NCBI GenBank assembly: GCA_039800165.1
Contig: JBDLRH010000033.1
Coordinates: forward strand, 1 to 28,825
Length of the DNA: 28,825 bases
Direction: 5' to 3'
From: JBDLRH01 sp039800165
GTDB lineage: Bacteria; Pseudomonadota; Gammaproteobacteria; Burkholderiales; Burkholderiaceae_C
The position numbers and the translations under genes were made by a program. Positions within the stretch are counted from its first letter, which is position 1. Each line of letters begins with the position of its first letter. Of the stretch, positions 1-8,746 are shown piece after piece. The notes below the pieces were generated by a model, which saw nothing but the letters and a program-made list of their open reading frames with translations, was not told where the DNA came from and did not search any database.

Positions 1-763
1 CGCCGTGCAGGTTGACGCCGCGCGCCTCGCCCTCGCGGCCGTCGGACAGGCGCACCCGCTGCCCGTGCAGCGCATCGCGCGCCGCAAAGCGCTCGTGCCA
101 CGGCCCGAAGCCCTGCTGCTCGAACGTCCGCAGCGCGTCCATCAGCGGCGGCAGCACGGCATGCAGCACGGCGCCCGCTTGTGCGCCCGGCACCAGCTCG
201 CGCAGCCCCGCCGGCGGGGTGGACAGGCCATGCGCGGGCGGCGCCTGCAGGTTGATGCCGATGCCCACCACCAGGTAGCGCGGCGCATCGGGCGTGGCCG
301 CGCCGGCCGTCTCCACCAGGATGCCCGAGAGCTTGCGCGCGGGCTCTGCGCCCCGCAGCCACAGGTCGTTGGGCCACTTCAGCGCAATGTGGGTGCGGGC
401 AATGTGCGGCGCAGCCGACACCCCCCCGCAATAGCCCTCCAGCGCCTCGGCCAGCGCAACGCCCACCGCCAGCGACAGCCCGGCCCAGCCGGCGGGTGAC
501 AGCGGCACACCGATCGAGAAGGTGAGGGAGTCGCCCGGTGCACTGGTCCATGCGCGGCCCATGCGGCCGCGACCGGCGGTCTGCCGCTCGGTCACCAGCA
601 GCACCGGCTCGGTGCGGCCGGCGCGCGCACGGCGCATCAGCTCGGTGTTGGTGGAATCGATCTCGGGGAGGATCTCGACGCTGAAGCCCGGCCACCCTGG
701 CGCCACCACCGACCACAGCGACTCGGCGGCGGCTGCAAGCGAAGGTGCCGTGCTGCCGGCCAT
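1..763 (-). CDS. birA: Biotin--[acetyl-CoA carboxylase] ligase, 3' end outside window
   Basis: The enzyme activates biotin to biotinyl-AMP and attaches it to the lysine of the biotin carboxyl carrier protein in the cytoplasm. The reading frame begins at the ATG at 763-761 and runs off the window start, so 254 residues are visible. The family signatures are present in order: a DSTNTEL stretch near residue 32, the biotinyl-AMP loop GRGRMGRAW, and KWPNDLW. The protein starts almost directly with the ligase domain, so it lacks the N-terminal winged helix of E. coli BirA and should not act as a repressor. No clear ribosome binding site precedes the ATG, where the upstream bases are pyrimidine-rich, so the start is less certain than the identity. 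It lies 60 bp downstream of the SET-domain gene on the same strand and may be cotranscribed with it. Confidence 0.93.
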   Translation of the reverse strand, partial: MAGSTAPSLAAAAESLWSVVAPGWPGFSVEILPEIDSTNTELMRRARAGRTEPVLLVTERQTAGRGRMGRAWTSAPGDSLTFSIGVPLSPAGWAGLSLAVGVALAEALEGYCGGVSAAPHIARTHIALKWPNDLWLRGAEPARKLSGILVETAGAATPDAPRYLVVGIGINLQAPPAHGLSTPPAGLRELVPGAQAGAVLHAVLPPLMDALRTFEQQGFGPWHERFAARDALHGQRVRLSDGREGEARGVNLHG

Positions 764-823
764 GGGGGCGCGCGAAATGGGAGGGGGGCGAAAGGCCGGA
801 CGCGAAAGGCAGGATGCCGTGGC

Positions 824-1324
824 TCAGCGCTTGGGCGCCAGCAGGGTGCCGCGGCACTTCTTGCTGCCGCACCAGCAGGGGTACTCGGCCTTGAGCTTCT
901 TGGTGTAGCGCTCGTCAATGATGAGGCCGTAGTCGTAGCTCAGCTCTTCGCCGGCGCGGATGGTGCGCAGCGACTTGATGAACACCCGGCCATCGTCCTC
1001 GTCGGCCTCGCAGTTCGGATCGCAGGAATGGTTGATCCAGCGCGAGGCGTTGCCGCCGTACTTGGCGTCGATGACATGCTTGTCATCGATGTGGAAGAAG
1101 AAGGTGTGATTGGGCTGCTTGGGGTCGTGCGGCGGGCGGCGCTGCGCTTCCTTCCAGGTGATGATCTCTCCGGTGTATTCGATGATCACCTCGCCCTTGG
1201 GGATGTCCTGCAGCGCAAACACGCCCTTGCCGTGCACCTTGGACAGGCGGGTCTGGATGCGGCGGCCGCCGGAGGCGGTGGCGGGCTGGGCGGCGGCCTT
1301 GGCGGGCCGGGCATTTGCAGGCAT
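824..1324 (-). CDS. SET-domain protein-lysine N-methyltransferase
   Basis: This predicted 166-residue protein is a compact SET-domain enzyme that would transfer methyl groups from S-adenosylmethionine to lysines. Visible SET hallmarks are GKGVFA near residue 32, the cofactor and pseudoknot motif NHSCDPN at 98-104, and GEELSYDYG with Tyr130 at about 126-133. A post-SET zinc cluster follows: Cys105 of the NHSCDPNC segment together with CWCGSKKC (Cys150, 152 and 157). Nearly all of the chain is catalytic domain, with no separate targeting domain. I chose the ATG at 1324. An in-frame ATG at 1399 would add 25 residues encoded by the alternating purine/pyrimidine tract, which looks non-coding. The gene is divergent from topB across about 100 bp. 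Its substrate is unknown; the lysine-rich tail of the neighbouring topoisomerase is an attractive candidate, but that is only inference. Confidence 0.9.
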   Translation of the reverse strand: MPANARPAKAAAQPATASGGRRIQTRLSKVHGKGVFALQDIPKGEVIIEYTGEIITWKEAQRRPPHDPKQPNHTFFFHIDDKHVIDAKYGGNASRWINHSCDPNCEADEDDGRVFIKSLRTIRAGEELSYDYGLIIDERYTKKLKAEYPCWCGSKKCRGTLLAPKR

Positions 1325-1346
1325 GTCGGAATCTCTGTTAGTTTGA

Positions 1347-1393
1347 ATGTGTACGCGTGTGCGCGCGTACGTGTGTGCGCGCATGTGCGCGCG
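1347..1393. repeat. 47-bp alternating purine/pyrimidine tract (potential Z-DNA)
   Basis: Every base from 1347 to 1393 alternates purine and pyrimidine without a break, built from GT, GC, AC and AT steps. The tract fills most of the gap between the divergent SET-domain and topB genes. Long GC/GT alternation is the classical sequence requirement for left-handed Z-DNA under negative supercoiling. A supercoiling-sensitive element in the promoter of a topoisomerase gene would be logical, but no function is shown by the sequence. Confidence 0.85.
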
Positions 1394-1426
1394 AGGCAAC
1401 GGATTCTAAGGACAGTGCGGACAGCA

Positions 1427-4387
1427 ATGGCAAAGACTCTGGTGATTGCGGAAAAGCCTTCGGTGGCCAACGACCTGGTGCGGGCGCTCACGCCGGTGGC
1501 CGGCAAGTTCGAGAAGCATGACGAATACTTCGAGAACGAGCGCTATGTGGTCACCAGTGCGGTGGGCCACCTGGTGGAGATCCAGGCGCCCGAACAGTAC
1601 GACGTGAAGCGCGGCAAGTGGAGCTTTGCCCACCTGCCGGTGATCCCGCCGCACTTTGACCTCAAGCCGGTGGACAAGACCAAGACGCGGCTGAACGCGG
1701 TGGTCAAGCTCGCGCGGCGCAAGGACGTCAGCGCGCTCATCAACGCCTGCGACGCCGGCCGCGAGGGCGAGCTGATCTTCCGCCTGATCGAGCAGTACGC
1801 CGGCAGCGAGAAGGCCGGCAAGTTCACGCCGCTGGGCAAGCCGGTGCAGCGGCTGTGGCTGCAGAGCATGACGCCGCAGGCGATCCGCGACGGCTTTGAC
1901 GGCCTGCGCAGCGACAAGCAGATGCAGGGCCTGGCCGATGCGGCGCGCAGCCGCTCCGAGGCCGACTGGCTGGTGGGCATCAACGGCACGCGCGCCTTCA
2001 CCGCCTTCAACAGCCGCGACGGCGGCTTCTTCCTTACCACCGTGGGCCGGGTGCAGACGCCCACGCTGGCGGTGGTGGTCGAGCGCGAGGAGCAGATCCG
2101 CAAGTTCATCAGCCGCGACTACTGGGAGGTGCACGCCAGCTTCCTGGCCGAAGCTGGCGAGTACCCGGCCAAGTGGTTCGACCCGAAGTGGAAGAAGGAC
2201 GCCGAGGACGCCGAGAAGAAGGCCGACCGGCTGTGGAGCCTGCAGGAGGCGCAGGCGATTGCCGATGCGGTGCGCAACAAGACCGGCAGCGTCACCGAAG
2301 AGAGCAAGCCCACCACGCAGGCGAGCCCCGGCCTGTTTGACCTGACCAGCCTGCAGCGCGAGGCCAACGGCCGCTTCGGCTTTTCGGCCAAGACCACGCT
2401 GGCGCTGGCGCAAAGCCTGTACGAGCGCCACAAGGCGCTGACCTACCCGCGGACCGACTCGCGCCACCTGCCCGAGGACTACCTGCCGGTGGTCAGGCAG
2501 ACCTTCGAGATGCTGGCCGATGTGCAGTCGCACGGCATGCGGCACCTGGCGCCGCACGCGCTGGTGGCGCTGAACAACAACTACATCAAGCCGAGCAAGC
2601 GCATCTTTGACAACGCCAAGGTGAGCGACCACTTTGCAATCATCCCGACGCTGCAGGCGCCCAGCGGCCTGAGCGACGCCGAGCAAAAGCTCTACGACCT
2701 GGTGGTGCGCCGCTTCATGGCGGTGTTCTTCCCGAGCGCCGAATACTCGGTCACCACCCGCATCACGCAGGTTCTGGGGCATCACTTCAAGAGCGAAGGC
2801 AAGGTGCTGGTCAAGCCCGGCTGGCTTGCGATCTACGGCAAGGAAGCCGACGAGGAGATTGCCGACAAGGAAGCCAAGGACAGCGACAAGCCCGGCAAGA
2901 CGCTGGTGCCGGTGCGCCCGGGCGAGACGGTGCGCACCGAGCATGTGGAAGCACGCGGCCTGAAGACACGGCCGCCGGCACGCTATTCAGAAGCGACGCT
3001 GCTCGGCGCAATGGAAGGCGCCGGCAAGCTGGTGGACGACGACGAACTGCGCGAGGCGATGCAGGAAAAGGGCCTGGGCACACCCGCCACGCGCGCGGCC
3101 ATCATCGAAGGCCTGCTCAACGAGAAGTACATGCTGCGCGAGGGCCGCGAGCTCATCCCCACGGCCAAGGCCTTCCAGCTGATGACGCTGCTGCGCGGGC
3201 TGGGGGTGGAAGAACTCTCGCGACCCGAGCTCACTGGCGAGTGGGAATACAAGCTCGCGCAGATGGAGCAGGGCAAGCTCAAGCGCGAGGCCTTCATGCG
3301 CGAGATCGCACAGATGACCAAGCACATCGTGCGCAAGGCCAAGGAATATGACCGCGACACCGTGCCGGGCGACTACGCCACGCTGTCCACGCCCTGCCCC
3401 AACTGCGGCGGTATCGTCAAGGAAAACTACCGCCGCTACGCCTGCACCGGCAAGAAAGGCGCCGACGAAGGCTGCGGCTTCTCGTTCACCAAGATCCCGG
3501 CCGGCCGCGCCTTCGAGCTGCACGAGGTGGAGGCCTTCCTGCGCGACAAGAAGATCGGCCCGCTCGAGGGCTTCCGCTCCAAGGCGGGCTGGCCCTTTAC
3601 CGCCGAGATCGCGCTGAAGTTCAGCGACGAGGACAAGAACTGGAAGCTCGAGTTCGACTTCGGCGACGACAAGAACGAGGACACCGGCGAGATCGTCGAC
3701 TTCGCCGGCAGCGAGCCGCTGGGCCAGTGCCCCAAATGCGGCGGCGCCGTGCACGAGCACGGCAGCAACTATGTGTGCGCAAAGTCGGTGCCCACGCACG
3801 CGCAGCCCACGCCCAGCTGCGACTTCAAGAGCGGCAAGATCATCCTGCAGCAGCCGGTGGAGCGCGCGCAGTTCAGCAAGCTGCTGCAGACCGGCAAGAC
3901 CGACTTGCTGGAGAAGTTCATCTCCAACCGCACCCGGCGGCCGTTCAAGGCCTTCCTGGCGTGGAACGCCGACGAGGGCAAGGTGACTTTCGAGTTCGAA
4001 GTGCGCGAGTCCAAGTACCCGGCACGCAAGACGGCAGCGAAGACAGCGGCGAAGGCGCCCGCGAAAACGGCAGCGAAAACCACCGCCAAGGCACCGGCCA
4101 AAACGCCTGCGAAGAAAGCCGCCAAGCCTGCCGCCAAGAAGGCCCCGCGCAAGGCCGCCAGTGGCGGATTGACCCCCAGTGCCGCGCTCGCCGCCGTGAT
4201 CGGTGCTGAGCCGGTGGCCCGCACCGAGGCGGTCAAGAAGCTGTGGGACTACATCAAGGCGCAGGGCCTGCAGGACCCGAAGGACAAGCGCAGCATCCTG
4301 GCCGACGGCAAGCTCAAGCCGGTGTTCGGCAAGGACCGGGTGAGCATGTTCGAGATCGCCGGGCTGCTGGGCGCCCATCTGGGCTGA
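1427..4387 (+). CDS. topB: DNA topoisomerase III with H1-like linker and C-terminal SWIB domain
   Basis: A type IA topoisomerase of 986 residues that cuts and passes single DNA strands, resolving precatenanes and recombination intermediates. The Toprim domain starts with TLVIAEKPSVAND (Glu9) and has DAGREGELIF at Asp109. The catalytic tyrosine is Tyr340 in TYPRTDSRHLP. Two zinc-ribbon segments begin at Cys657 and Cys768 with CPxCGG motifs. Residues 868-903 are nine K-x-x-A tetrapeptides resembling histone H1 tails. Residues 915-986 (LTPSAALAAVIG through FGKDRVSMFEIAGLLGAHLG) look like a SWIB/MDM2 domain. The protein is much longer than the roughly 650-residue E. coli enzyme because of this tail. 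The ATG at 1427 was chosen because MAKTLVIAEKPS is the canonical family N-terminus; upstream in-frame codons overlap the SET gene antisense. A possible AAGGA lies at 1408-1412, rather far upstream. Confidence 0.96.
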   Translation: MAKTLVIAEKPSVANDLVRALTPVAGKFEKHDEYFENERYVVTSAVGHLVEIQAPEQYDVKRGKWSFAHLPVIPPHFDLKPVDKTKTRLNAVVKLARRKDVSALINACDAGREGELIFRLIEQYAGSEKAGKFTPLGKPVQRLWLQSMTPQAIRDGFDGLRSDKQMQGLADAARSRSEADWLVGINGTRAFTAFNSRDGGFFLTTVGRVQTPTLAVVVEREEQIRKFISRDYWEVHASFLAEAGEYPAKWFDPKWKKDAEDAEKKADRLWSLQEAQAIADAVRNKTGSVTEESKPTTQASPGLFDLTSLQREANGRFGFSAKTTLALAQSLYERHKALTYPRTDSRHLPEDYLPVVRQTFEMLADVQSHGMRHLAPHALVALNNNYIKPSKRIFDNAKVSDHFAIIPTLQAPSGLSDAEQKLYDLVVRRFMAVFFPSAEYSVTTRITQVLGHHFKSEGKVLVKPGWLAIYGKEADEEIADKEAKDSDKPGKTLVPVRPGETVRTEHVEARGLKTRPPARYSEATLLGAMEGAGKLVDDDELREAMQEKGLGTPATRAAIIEGLLNEKYMLREGRELIPTAKAFQLMTLLRGLGVEELSRPELTGEWEYKLAQMEQGKLKREAFMREIAQMTKHIVRKAKEYDRDTVPGDYATLSTPCPNCGGIVKENYRRYACTGKKGADEGCGFSFTKIPAGRAFELHEVEAFLRDKKIGPLEGFRSKAGWPFTAEIALKFSDEDKNWKLEFDFGDDKNEDTGEIVDFAGSEPLGQCPKCGGAVHEHGSNYVCAKSVPTHAQPTPSCDFKSGKIILQQPVERAQFSKLLQTGKTDLLEKFISNRTRRPFKAFLAWNADEGKVTFEFEVRESKYPARKTAAKTAAKAPAKTAAKTTAKAPAKTPAKKAAKPAAKKAPRKAASGGLTPSAALAAVIGAEPVARTEAVKKLWDYIKAQGLQDPKDKRSILADGKLKPVFGKDRVSMFEIAGLLGAHLG
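4028..4135 (+). repeat. Nine degenerate 12-bp repeats encoding K-x-x-A tetrapeptides in topB
   Basis: Nine 12-base units encode KTAA, KTAA, KAPA, KTAA, KTTA, KAPA, KTPA, KKAA and KPAA, followed by a further KKAPRKAA stretch. The units differ at synonymous positions (AAG and AAA, several alanine codons), so the repeat is old or selected at protein level. The product is a flexible, highly basic tail like those of histone H1 and bacterial H1-like proteins, expected to bind DNA without sequence specificity. Repeat number may vary between strains. Confidence 0.9.
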
Positions 4388-4474
4388 GGACACGCCCGCT
4401 CAAGCGCCGAATCCAGGCGCCGATATCCCGCGTACCGGCAAGGTGCGGTGCGGCGTGCACGCCTTTGCCGCGCC

Positions 4475-4508
4475 GCCGCGCGCCATCCGGGCGCGGCGAT
4501 CTTTTTCC
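4475..4508 (+). terminator. Rho-independent terminator after topB
   Basis: An 8-bp GC-only stem (CGCCGCGC at 4475-4482 pairing with GCGCGGCG at 4492-4499) with a 9-base loop is followed after GATC by five T residues at 4503-4507. It lies 88 bp after the topB stop and ends just before the AAGGGAG ribosome binding site of the next gene. It should stop topB transcripts unless that gene has a promoter inside the short gap; readthrough control is conceivable. Confidence 0.75.
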
Positions 4509-4520
4509 AAGGGAGTCCCG

Positions 4521-5537
4521 ATGAAACATATGATGCTCAGTGCCGTTGCAACGGCCGCCATCCTGTCCACCCTGCCCGCCCACGCGGCCAGCCACGCCGC
4601 CGCGCCGGTCGACCCGACCACCATGGTCAACCAGTTCGAAGCCACCGGCGGCAAGTTCGAGGGCTACCGCCGCTCGGGCGCCAAGGGCATCTGCGCCACC
4701 GGCGAATTCGTGGGCAGCGCCGACGGCCGCGCCATCTCTTCCGCCTCGGCCTTCAGCGGCGCCAGGATCCCGGTGATCGTGCGCTTCTCGGTCGGCGGCG
4801 GTAACCCCAAGGCCCCCGACAACGGCAAGAGCCAGCGCAACATGGCACTGCAGTTCGACCTGCCCAATGGCGAGATCTGGCAGCACGGCAACATCAATGC
4901 ACCGGTGTTCGGCGCCGCCACCCCGGCCCAGCTGCTCGGCCGCCTGCAGTCGCTGCAGCCCGATCCGGCCACCAAGGCCGCCGATCCCGCCAGGGTCAAG
5001 GCCTTTGCCGACGCCAACCCCGAGGTGCTGATCCAGGGCCGCTACTTCGCATCGCAGCCGGTGCCGGCCAGCTACGCCAGCGTCAACTACTGGGGCGTGC
5101 ACGGCTTCACCTTCACCAACGCCGCCGGCCAGAAGACCGCGGGCAAGTGGATCTTCGAGCCTGTGGGCGGCGTGCAGGGCCTCACCGACGACCAGGCCAA
5201 GGAGAAGGGCGCGAACTTCCTGTTCGACGACCTGCGCGCCCGCGTGGCCGCCGGCCAGGTGGCCTTCAACTTCAACCTGGAAGTGGCGAAGCCGGGCGAC
5301 AGGCTCGACAACGCCACCGTGCCGCTGCCCGAGGGCCGCCGCAAGGTGACGCTGGGCCAGCTCAAGGTGACCTCGGTATCGGCCGACGCGGCGGGCCCCT
5401 GCCTGACGATCAACTTCGACCCGAACCGCATGCCCAAGGGCGTGGAAGGCTCGGCCGACCCGATGCTGGCTGGCCGCACCGCACCGTACGTGCTGGGCCT
5501 GGGCCGCCGCCTGGGCGAAGGCGCCAAGCAGCAGTAA
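4521..5537 (+). CDS. Exported catalase-related protein, distal histidine absent
   Basis: A 338-residue protein of the small catalase-related peroxidase (SrpA-like) family. It begins with a signal peptide ending near residue 22 (AHA before ASHA), so it should act in the periplasm. Catalase-fold landmarks are AKGICATGEF, IPVIVRFSVGGGNP, the RNMALQFDLPNG strand, NAPVFG, and a C-terminal RTAPYVLGLGRRLG segment whose Tyr323 sits where the haem-ligating tyrosine is expected. In catalases and most relatives the segment before AKG carries the distal histidine (R-x-x-H-A-K-G). Here it reads RRSGAKG, so Gly53 occupies that place. Haem binding may persist while peroxide chemistry is altered or lost. The ATG at 4521 follows AAGGGAG with good spacing. 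The gene lies alone between the topB terminator and a convergent gene. A specialised haem protein is an alternative to a peroxidase. Confidence 0.82.
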   Translation: MKHMMLSAVATAAILSTLPAHAASHAAAPVDPTTMVNQFEATGGKFEGYRRSGAKGICATGEFVGSADGRAISSASAFSGARIPVIVRFSVGGGNPKAPDNGKSQRNMALQFDLPNGEIWQHGNINAPVFGAATPAQLLGRLQSLQPDPATKAADPARVKAFADANPEVLIQGRYFASQPVPASYASVNYWGVHGFTFTNAAGQKTAGKWIFEPVGGVQGLTDDQAKEKGANFLFDDLRARVAAGQVAFNFNLEVAKPGDRLDNATVPLPEGRRKVTLGQLKVTSVSADAAGPCLTINFDPNRMPKGVEGSADPMLAGRTAPYVLGLGRRLGEGAKQQ

Positions 5538-5543
5538 GCGCGC

Positions 5544-6458
5544 TCAGCGCACGCAGCGAAAGCCGATGTAGACCACCGCGGTCTGCGGCGGCTTGCCCTG
5601 CAGGTGGTCGGCGCGCATCTGCGCCGCGCCGTACCACCACGAGCCGCCGCGCGTGCGGCGCTCCTCGTTCCCGCGCGCCCCGGGGGGTTCATCGACCCAC
5701 TCCCACGCATTCGCGCCCATGTCGTGCAGGCCGTTCACGCCCGCCGGCGTGGTGCCCGCCCGCGCATGACCAAAGCCGCGCAGCAGGTTCGCGCCGTGGC
5801 GGATGGCGCGCTGCTCGGCCTGCGGGCCGCAATCGCCGATGCACTGCGCGCCGGCCGTCGAGTCTCCGGTGGGGAAGGGATAGGTCTTGCCGCGCTGCAA
5901 GGGCGCGGGCGGGTTCTCGCGCTGCTCGGTGTAGGCCGCACTCACCCACTGCGCGTCGCTGGGCAGCCGCCCGCCCGCCCAGCGGCAAAAGGCCTGTGCC
6001 TCGTCGAAGGTAATGTGCACCGCCGGCTCGTCATCGTGCGTCGGGTTGCGCTGGCCGGCGGGCACGCCGGACACACCGAACGGCGCCGACCACACCCAGC
6101 CCGGCTTGCGCGTCCAGCCCGCCTCGTACACCTCGCCACCGCCCGCGCGTTCGGCGCGCGTGACCGTGCCGGTGGCCTGCACGAAGCGGCGGAACTGGCC
6201 CACGGTGGTTTCGGTGCGCGCGATCTCGAAGGGGGGCAGGCTGCCGGCATTCGTGCCACCGCCTGCGATGCGCACCCAGTCGATGCCGCCCGGATTGGCG
6301 GGCGACGGTGCCGCCGATGCGGAGCCCGCCGACTGCGCCAGCGCATGCCCCGGCACATGCGACACCAGCGCCGCAACGCACAAGGCCGCTGCCTGCGATG
6401 CCACCGCGCCCAGGAGGTTGCGCTGCGCATGGAGGGGCAGGTTGATCAGGGTTTTCAT
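5544..6458 (-). CDS. Exported SUMF1/FGE-sulfatase-fold protein, catalytic cysteines absent
   Basis: A 304-residue protein with an N-terminal hydrophobic export signal (about residues 15-42, ending PGHALAQ) and a formylglycine-generating-enzyme-like domain. Typical fold motifs are TETTVGQFRRFV, the HDDEPAVHITFDEAQAFCRW block, GGRLPSDAQW, GVNGLHDMGANAWEWV, RTRGGSWW and a C-terminal GFRCVR. In true formylglycine-generating enzymes the segment after GGS contains two copper-binding cysteines; here residues 271-285 read GGSWWYGAAQMRADH with none. It is therefore probably a non-oxidase member, perhaps a binding or structural SUMF1-like protein of the periplasm. No sulfatase gene is in the window. 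Its stop lies 6 bp from the convergent catalase-like gene. The fold is sure; the function is not recognised. Confidence 0.85.
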   Translation of the reverse strand: MKTLINLPLHAQRNLLGAVASQAAALCVAALVSHVPGHALAQSAGSASAAPSPANPGGIDWVRIAGGGTNAGSLPPFEIARTETTVGQFRRFVQATGTVTRAERAGGGEVYEAGWTRKPGWVWSAPFGVSGVPAGQRNPTHDDEPAVHITFDEAQAFCRWAGGRLPSDAQWVSAAYTEQRENPPAPLQRGKTYPFPTGDSTAGAQCIGDCGPQAEQRAIRHGANLLRGFGHARAGTTPAGVNGLHDMGANAWEWVDEPPGARGNEERRTRGGSWWYGAAQMRADHLQGKPPQTAVVYIGFRCVR

Positions 6459-6540
6459 GAGGGCGCTCGCCGGATCAGATGACAGATCTGCGATTGTCTG
6501 CGTGGCACACTGGCTGCATCCACCTCAGGAACGCAAAACC

Positions 6541-7146
6541 ATGCTCACCCTGCGCACTTCTCCCGCCTCGCCGTTCGGCCGTAAGGTCAAGATGGCGCTG
6601 ATCGTCACCGGGCTGATCGACCGCGTGCAGGCGGTCAACGCCGACACGGTGGACCCGAAGGACAGCATCCGCCAGCAGAACCCGCTGGGCAAGATTCCGG
6701 CGCTGGTGCTGGAAGACGGCAGCGCGGTGTACGACTCGCGCGTGATCGTCGACTGGATCGACGAGACCGAGGGCCGCCACACGCTGATCCCCACCGGCGC
6801 GCAGCGCATCGCCGTGCTGCGCCAGCAGGCGCTGGCCGACGGGTTGATCGATGCGGCCATCCTGCAGGTGTACGAAAAGCGCTTTCGCCCGGCCGAGCAC
6901 CATGTGCAGAGCTGGCTGGACCACCAGCAGGGCAAGGTGGAGCGTACGCTGGACTACATGGAGCAGCACCTGAGCACGCCACGCAAGGGCGCGCCGCACA
7001 TTGGCGAGATCGCGCAGGCCGCCGCACTGGGCTACCTGGACTTCCGCTTTGCCGGCGCGTGGCGCGAGACGCACCCGAAGCTGATGATGTGGCTGGCCGA
7101 CTTCGCGCACCACGTGCCCGCCTATGAGCAGACCACGCCGCACTGA
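6541..7146 (+). CDS. Glutathione S-transferase family protein
   Basis: A 201-residue cytosolic GST-like protein. The N-terminal thioredoxin-fold half starts with TLRTSPASPFGRKV, where a Ser in the SPxSPF motif usually contacts glutathione. It also has the cis-proline region NPLGKIPALV and the glutathione gamma-glutamyl-binding motif GSAVYDSRVIVDWID. The C-terminal half is helical. Length and motifs fit a small proteobacterial GST of the beta/nu-like type. The ATG at 6541 is preceded by AGGAA. It is divergent from the SUMF1-like gene across 82 bp and 25 bp upstream of the acyl-CoA synthetase, so the two plus-strand genes probably form an operon. Substrate is unknown; detoxification is the general family role. 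Confidence 0.93.
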   Translation: MLTLRTSPASPFGRKVKMALIVTGLIDRVQAVNADTVDPKDSIRQQNPLGKIPALVLEDGSAVYDSRVIVDWIDETEGRHTLIPTGAQRIAVLRQQALADGLIDAAILQVYEKRFRPAEHHVQSWLDHQQGKVERTLDYMEQHLSTPRKGAPHIGEIAQAAALGYLDFRFAGAWRETHPKLMMWLADFAHHVPAYEQTTPH

Positions 7147-7171
7147 CTGACGCACGGAAGATGGCGCACGG

Positions 7172-8740
<1,569 letters not shown>

Positions 8741-8746
8741 TGCGCA

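Noticed and set aside
1028..1426. N-terminal extension of topoisomerase III by 133 codons
   Set aside because: The extra codons are antisense to the SET-domain gene and the alternating tract, while MAKTLVIAEKPS at 1427 is the canonical family start.
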